Made by a program: the position numbers and the translations under genes | DNA from: Phycisphaerae bacterium | Lineage (GTDB): Bacteria > Planctomycetota > Phycisphaerae > Sedimentisphaerales > Anaerobacaceae | Reading direction: 5' to 3' | NCBI GenBank assembly: GCA_030602845.1 | Contig: JAUVYZ010000104.1 | Location: forward strand, 1-7,010 | Length of the DNA: 7,010 nucleotides | Part shown: positions 4,440 to 7,010 of the stretch, piece by piece | Numbering within the stretch: position 1 is the stretch's first letter | How the letters are laid out: each line of letters opens with the position of its first letter | Notes under the pieces: generated by a model | Databases searched by the model: none | Seen by the model: only the letters and a program-made list of their open reading frames with translations | Told to the model about the DNA's origin: nothing

Positions 4440-5045
4440 ATGAGTAGCGTTTATACTGAAACACTGAATAGGTTAATCGAGGAGTTTGGGAAGCTGCCGG
4501 GTGTTGGGCCTAAGACCGCCGAGCGCCTGGCTTTTCATATACTAAAAACCGAGCCGGCTGAAGCTATGGCACTTGCCGATGCAATTCGGGATGTTAAGAA
4601 CAAGATTAAACGCTGCGAAGTCTGCTACAATCTTGCCGAACACAAGGTCTGCCAAATCTGCTCCGACGAGCGCCGGGACAAAAGCTTGATTTGCGTTGTC
4701 GAACAGCCGAAAGACGTCGTAAGTCTTGAAAAAACCGGGGCCTGCAAATGGGTCTATCACGTCCTCGGCGGCCACATCGCACCGCTCGAGGGGATTGAGC
4801 CGAGCGATTTGACGATTGACAAGCTCGTTAAGCGCGTCCGCGAAGGTAAAGTGAAAGAAGTGATAATGGCAACCAACCCCAATATGGCCGGTGACGGCAC
4901 AGCGCTTTACATAAGCTCGCTGCTCAGGCCAACCGGCGTCAAAATTACCCGCCTGGCACGGGGACTTCCCGCCGGCAGCACTATCGAATATGCAAGCGGC
5001 AAAATACTCACCGATGCAATAATCGGCAGGCAAGAATTAGAGTAG
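4440..5045 (+). CDS. recR: Recombination mediator protein RecR
   Basis: From the ATG at 4440 the protein has 201 residues, the same length as E. coli RecR. In-frame starts at 4416 (TTG) and 4422 (ATG) would add 8 or 6 residues that read from repeat DNA. The family normally starts just before the LIEEF segment, so 4440 is preferred, although only weak GGCGGG or GGA matches precede it. Domains in order: helix-hairpin-helix around KLPGVGPKTAERLAFHIL (17-34), a zinc finger with Cys59, 62, 71 and 74, then a Toprim domain starting LICVVEQPKD (83-92), with LGGHIAPLEGI (109-119) and ATNPNMAGDGTALYI (144-158). The C-terminal part TRLARGLPAGSTIEYASG (170-187) matches the conserved R-[IL]-A-x-G-[LV]-P-x-G segment. 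RecR rings work with RecO and RecF to load RecA on SSB-coated gaps. It follows dnaX by 115 bases with no ebfC between them. Confidence 0.96.
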   Translation: MSSVYTETLNRLIEEFGKLPGVGPKTAERLAFHILKTEPAEAMALADAIRDVKNKIKRCEVCYNLAEHKVCQICSDERRDKSLICVVEQPKDVVSLEKTGACKWVYHVLGGHIAPLEGIEPSDLTIDKLVKRVREGKVKEVIMATNPNMAGDGTALYISSLLRPTGVKITRLARGLPAGSTIEYASGKILTDAIIGRQELE

Positions 5046-5066
5046 TTTTCACCACTTAACATCAGC

Positions 5067-6311
5067 TCATTTGCACAGGATTTCTGCGCCTTTGCCCAGT
5101 GCGATGAGTGATGTGTACGAATCGAGTTCCCGCTGGATGGCCGGGTCGGTCAGGTCGATTGTATTCTGACGCTCGGCGGACAGGTAGCCGGCCTGGACGA
5201 GCTTAGTGATTTCAAGGCCGTACTCCCAGTTGAGAAAGGCGTCCTTGCCCGCGAGAAATGCCCTGCTGGCATCCTCAAGCTCATCGACGTAACCGTAGAG
5301 GTCGGGCTCATTCGGCTGGACGGCGAGCAGACCTCGCGAGGCGGTCGCCTTCTCCAGTGCAGTTTCAGCATCGGCCACGGCCTCGGCGGCAGCATCGGCG
5401 ATGAAGACCTCAAGCGGCGACTTCAGGGAGTTGACCTCGAAGGCGTAGCCCGGCCCGAGCCCGTCCATTAGCAGACGCAGACCCTGCTTGTCGTACATCC
5501 AGGAGTTAGTGAACTGTGCCTTGACGAGCTGTCCGCTATCGGGATTGCGGAATGTTACGATGCCGGTACAAAAGTCCTCAGCAGGGGTCTTGCCGTAATC
5601 GACACCCATCCGGTCGAGCAGCTCCTTGCGATACTTGGGCCGGCCCCACTTGAGCAGAGAGGTCTCGGCGTTGATGGAGACCGGTTCGAGAAAAGTAACC
5701 GGTTTGCCGATGGGCGTAAGCACGAACCAGGAAACAGCGATGCTGTGGCAGCCCATATCCGACAGCACGCCGCCGCCCTGTTGGGTCGGGTCCCAGAACC
5801 ATGGCTCGTGCGGGCCTGCGTGCTCCTCAGCGCTGCGTGCCAGTGCGATGGGTCCCATAACCCTTTGCTGGGGGGCAAGCTGCGCCAGCGCGTTTTTGAC
5901 GGCCTTCATATGGATTTGATTCTCGAAGTAGGCCGTCGGCAGTTTGGCTTCCTTAGCGAAAGCCACAAGCCGTTTTGCCTCGGCGACGGTCCGGCCGAGA
6001 GGTTTCTCGCAGATAACACCTTTCAGTTCTGCTCCGGCCTTGACGGCCTCGACAATCTGCTCGACAAGTTCGATGCGCGCAAAGTTCGGCGCAAGCACCG
6101 CCACGGCATCGCAGTTTTTGCACAGTTCCGCCACGTTGGGATACACCCTGCAGTCGCCGAGTCCGTTTGCCGTTGCGGATTTAGCCAATTCTTCGGCGCC
6201 CTTGAGCGCATAGACACCTGCGAGGTCGGCCCCGCGTACCTGTTTCAGTGCCGTAGCGTGGAAGTTAGCAACAAAACCGGCCCCGATGAAACCCAGTTTA
6301 AGTGTTTCCAT
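5067..6311 (-). CDS. Gfo/Idh/MocA family oxidoreductase
   Basis: A complete 414-residue NAD(P)-dependent oxidoreductase of the glucose-fructose oxidoreductase / inositol dehydrogenase / MocA family, whose members mostly oxidise sugars, polyols or their derivatives. The N-terminal Rossmann fold opens with KLGFIGAGFVANFH (5-18), holding an intact G-x-G-x-x-A loop. VAVLAPNFARIELVEQ (70-85) and ICEKPLGRTVAEAKRL (100-115) follow; Lys103 of the EKP motif is the usual catalytic-site lysine. GGGVLSDMGCHSI (179-191), with Asp185 and His189, matches the family D-x-G-x-H active-site segment. The C-terminal beta-sheet domain includes AEDFCTGIVTF (244-254). There is no signal peptide, so it is not of the Tat-exported type. 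AAGGAG lies 10 bases before the ATG. The gene is convergent with recR (21 bases between stops) and divergent from a second family member. The substrate is not predictable. Confidence 0.95.
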   Translation of the reverse strand: METLKLGFIGAGFVANFHATALKQVRGADLAGVYALKGAEELAKSATANGLGDCRVYPNVAELCKNCDAVAVLAPNFARIELVEQIVEAVKAGAELKGVICEKPLGRTVAEAKRLVAFAKEAKLPTAYFENQIHMKAVKNALAQLAPQQRVMGPIALARSAEEHAGPHEPWFWDPTQQGGGVLSDMGCHSIAVSWFVLTPIGKPVTFLEPVSINAETSLLKWGRPKYRKELLDRMGVDYGKTPAEDFCTGIVTFRNPDSGQLVKAQFTNSWMYDKQGLRLLMDGLGPGYAFEVNSLKSPLEVFIADAAAEAVADAETALEKATASRGLLAVQPNEPDLYGYVDELEDASRAFLAGKDAFLNWEYGLEITKLVQAGYLSAERQNTIDLTDPAIQRELDSYTSLIALGKGAEILCK

Positions 6312-6647
6312 CGTAACTTTGCTCCTTTTCTTATCGAAATCAAATTTATGTGTTCAAATGCCGTGGTCAGGTTACTTTTTGCTCCGGAGGTAATCAAGAA
6401 AATTTCCCTCTTCGTGCATTTTTATCGCCGCGAGTTTACTGTCGGGCTCATCGCGCCGGCTGCGACGAGAGTGCCGCGGACAACTTTCCCCTGATGGCGC
6501 TATGTGGAGTCCGGGCCGGTTATGTCTGGAAAATTATGGAAAAAAGTTTTAACATAATGAGCGATATGAATGAATGCTTTACTAAACCGTTGTTGCGGAT
6601 TGGCATTATTTTCCACCTGATATAAGGTTAAAGGAGGTTGACAGACA
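6312..6647. other. 336-bp divergent intergenic region between two oxidoreductase genes
   Basis: This should hold the promoters of both Gfo/Idh/MocA genes. Only the ribosome binding sites are clear: AAGGAG for the left gene and AAAGGAGG (6630-6637) for the right gene. Boxes such as TATAAG (6621-6626) are too close to the right-hand start to act as its -10. A minus-strand frame open from about 6528 to a stop at 6372-6374 lacks a start near its head, and a 22-codon plus-strand frame (6557-6625) lacks a ribosome binding site; I call neither a gene. The middle part (6420-6520) is richer in GC than the ends and could be worn coding DNA. Confidence 0.5.
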
Positions 6648-7010
6648 ATGTCCGGGAAGCCAAGAGTCAAAGTTGGAATCATCGGGTCGCAGTTTGCGGC
6701 GGGTATCCACGCCGAGGCGTTTCGGCTTATGCCCGATGAGGCGGAGGTCGTCGCCGTCGCCTCGCCGACACCGGGCCACGCTGAGAAACTGGCGAAGAAG
6801 TACGACATCCCACGCGTCTTCACAGACTACAAGCAAATGCTCGCTGAAGATGACATTGAAATGGTAACAATCGCGGCGCCGAATTTTCTGCACGCCCGGA
6901 TGACCATCGACGCGGCCAACGCCGGCAAGCACGTGGTATGCGAAAAGCCCCTGTGTATGATACTGGAAGAAGCGGACCAGATGATTGAAACATGCAAGCG
7001 CAAAGGCGTG
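6648..7010 (+). CDS. Gfo/Idh/MocA family oxidoreductase, N-terminal part
   Basis: 121 codons are visible before the right edge. The start is well fixed: AAAGGAGG lies 10 bases before the ATG. The sequence is the NAD(P)-binding Rossmann domain: VKVGIIGSQFAAGIHAEAF (7-25), then EVVAVASP (33-40), a helix and the YDIPRVFTDYKQML segment (52-65), then IEMVTIAAPNFLHARM (70-85) and GKHVVCEKPL (93-102), whose Lys100 is the expected active-site lysine. The second glycine of the G-x-G-x-x-A loop is Gln15 here. The substrate domain lies outside the window. It is divergent from the other family member and only moderately similar to it, so the two are unlikely to be a recent duplication. They may act on related sugars or polyols. 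Confidence 0.93.
   Translation, partial: MSGKPRVKVGIIGSQFAAGIHAEAFRLMPDEAEVVAVASPTPGHAEKLAKKYDIPRVFTDYKQMLAEDDIEMVTIAAPNFLHARMTIDAANAGKHVVCEKPLCMILEEADQMIETCKRKGV

Noticed and set aside
4542..5033. Open frame of 163 codons on the minus strand within recR
   Set aside because: It is a shadow of recR, whose zinc finger and Toprim motifs are unmistakable.
5745..6494. Open frame of 249 codons on the plus strand, opposite the Gfo/Idh/MocA gene
   Set aside because: It lies almost wholly antisense to a gene with clear family motifs, has no ribosome binding site or recognisable domain, and is explained by the GC-rich codons of the real gene.
6600..6626. TTGGCA ... TATAAG as promoter of the right-hand oxidoreductase
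   Set aside because: The spacing is 15 bases, and transcription would begin within the Shine-Dalgarno sequence at 6630-6637.

Overview
The window looks like chromosomal DNA from a free-living bacterium, most likely a planctomycete of the Phycisphaerae / Sedimentisphaerales type. The basis is a secreted PQQ-type beta-propeller protein with the W-x-Q-F-R-G-P-N-G start often seen in Planctomycetes and Verrucomicrobia, two full-size Gfo/Idh/MocA oxidoreductase genes side by side, and many short palindromic repeats between housekeeping genes. The assignment is an inference; there is no rRNA or other decisive marker. I see no tRNA, rRNA, CRISPR array, transposase or phage gene.

Layout. (1) 1-515, minus: N-terminal part of an exported PQQ-like beta-propeller protein, cut by the window edge. 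(2) 516-1171: a long stretch without a convincing intact gene. It holds a possible decayed small gene and a cluster of palindromic repeats, one of which resembles a terminator for the next gene. (3) 1172-1675, minus: flavin reductase-like protein, divergent from (4) proC at 1767-2576, plus. (5) 2622-2804, minus: a small one-cluster [4Fe-4S] ferredoxin, convergent with proC and divergent from (6) dnaX at 2924-4324, plus. (7) recR at 4440-5045, plus, separated from dnaX by a pair of related hairpin repeats. (8) 5067-6311, minus: Gfo/Idh/MocA oxidoreductase, convergent with recR. (9) 6312-6647: divergent intergenic region. (10) 6648-7010, plus: start of a second Gfo/Idh/MocA oxidoreductase, cut by the window edge.

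How the genes work together. dnaX and recR form the core of the window and are a classic bacterial pair: the clamp-loader subunit and the RecFOR recombination mediator. The ebfC/ybaB gene that often sits between them is absent here. proC is the last step of proline synthesis and appears to be a stand-alone unit. The flavin reductase and ferredoxin are redox proteins with no visible dedicated partners. The two divergent Gfo/Idh/MocA genes suggest a sugar or polyol oxidation locus extending beyond the right edge.

The window is mostly ordinary housekeeping DNA, and I do not see a new defence or mobile system. The points most worth following are a run of nine A at the predicted tau/gamma boundary of dnaX, with stops close behind in both alternative frames, and two hairpin elements before recR whose stems differ in sequence but keep pairing.
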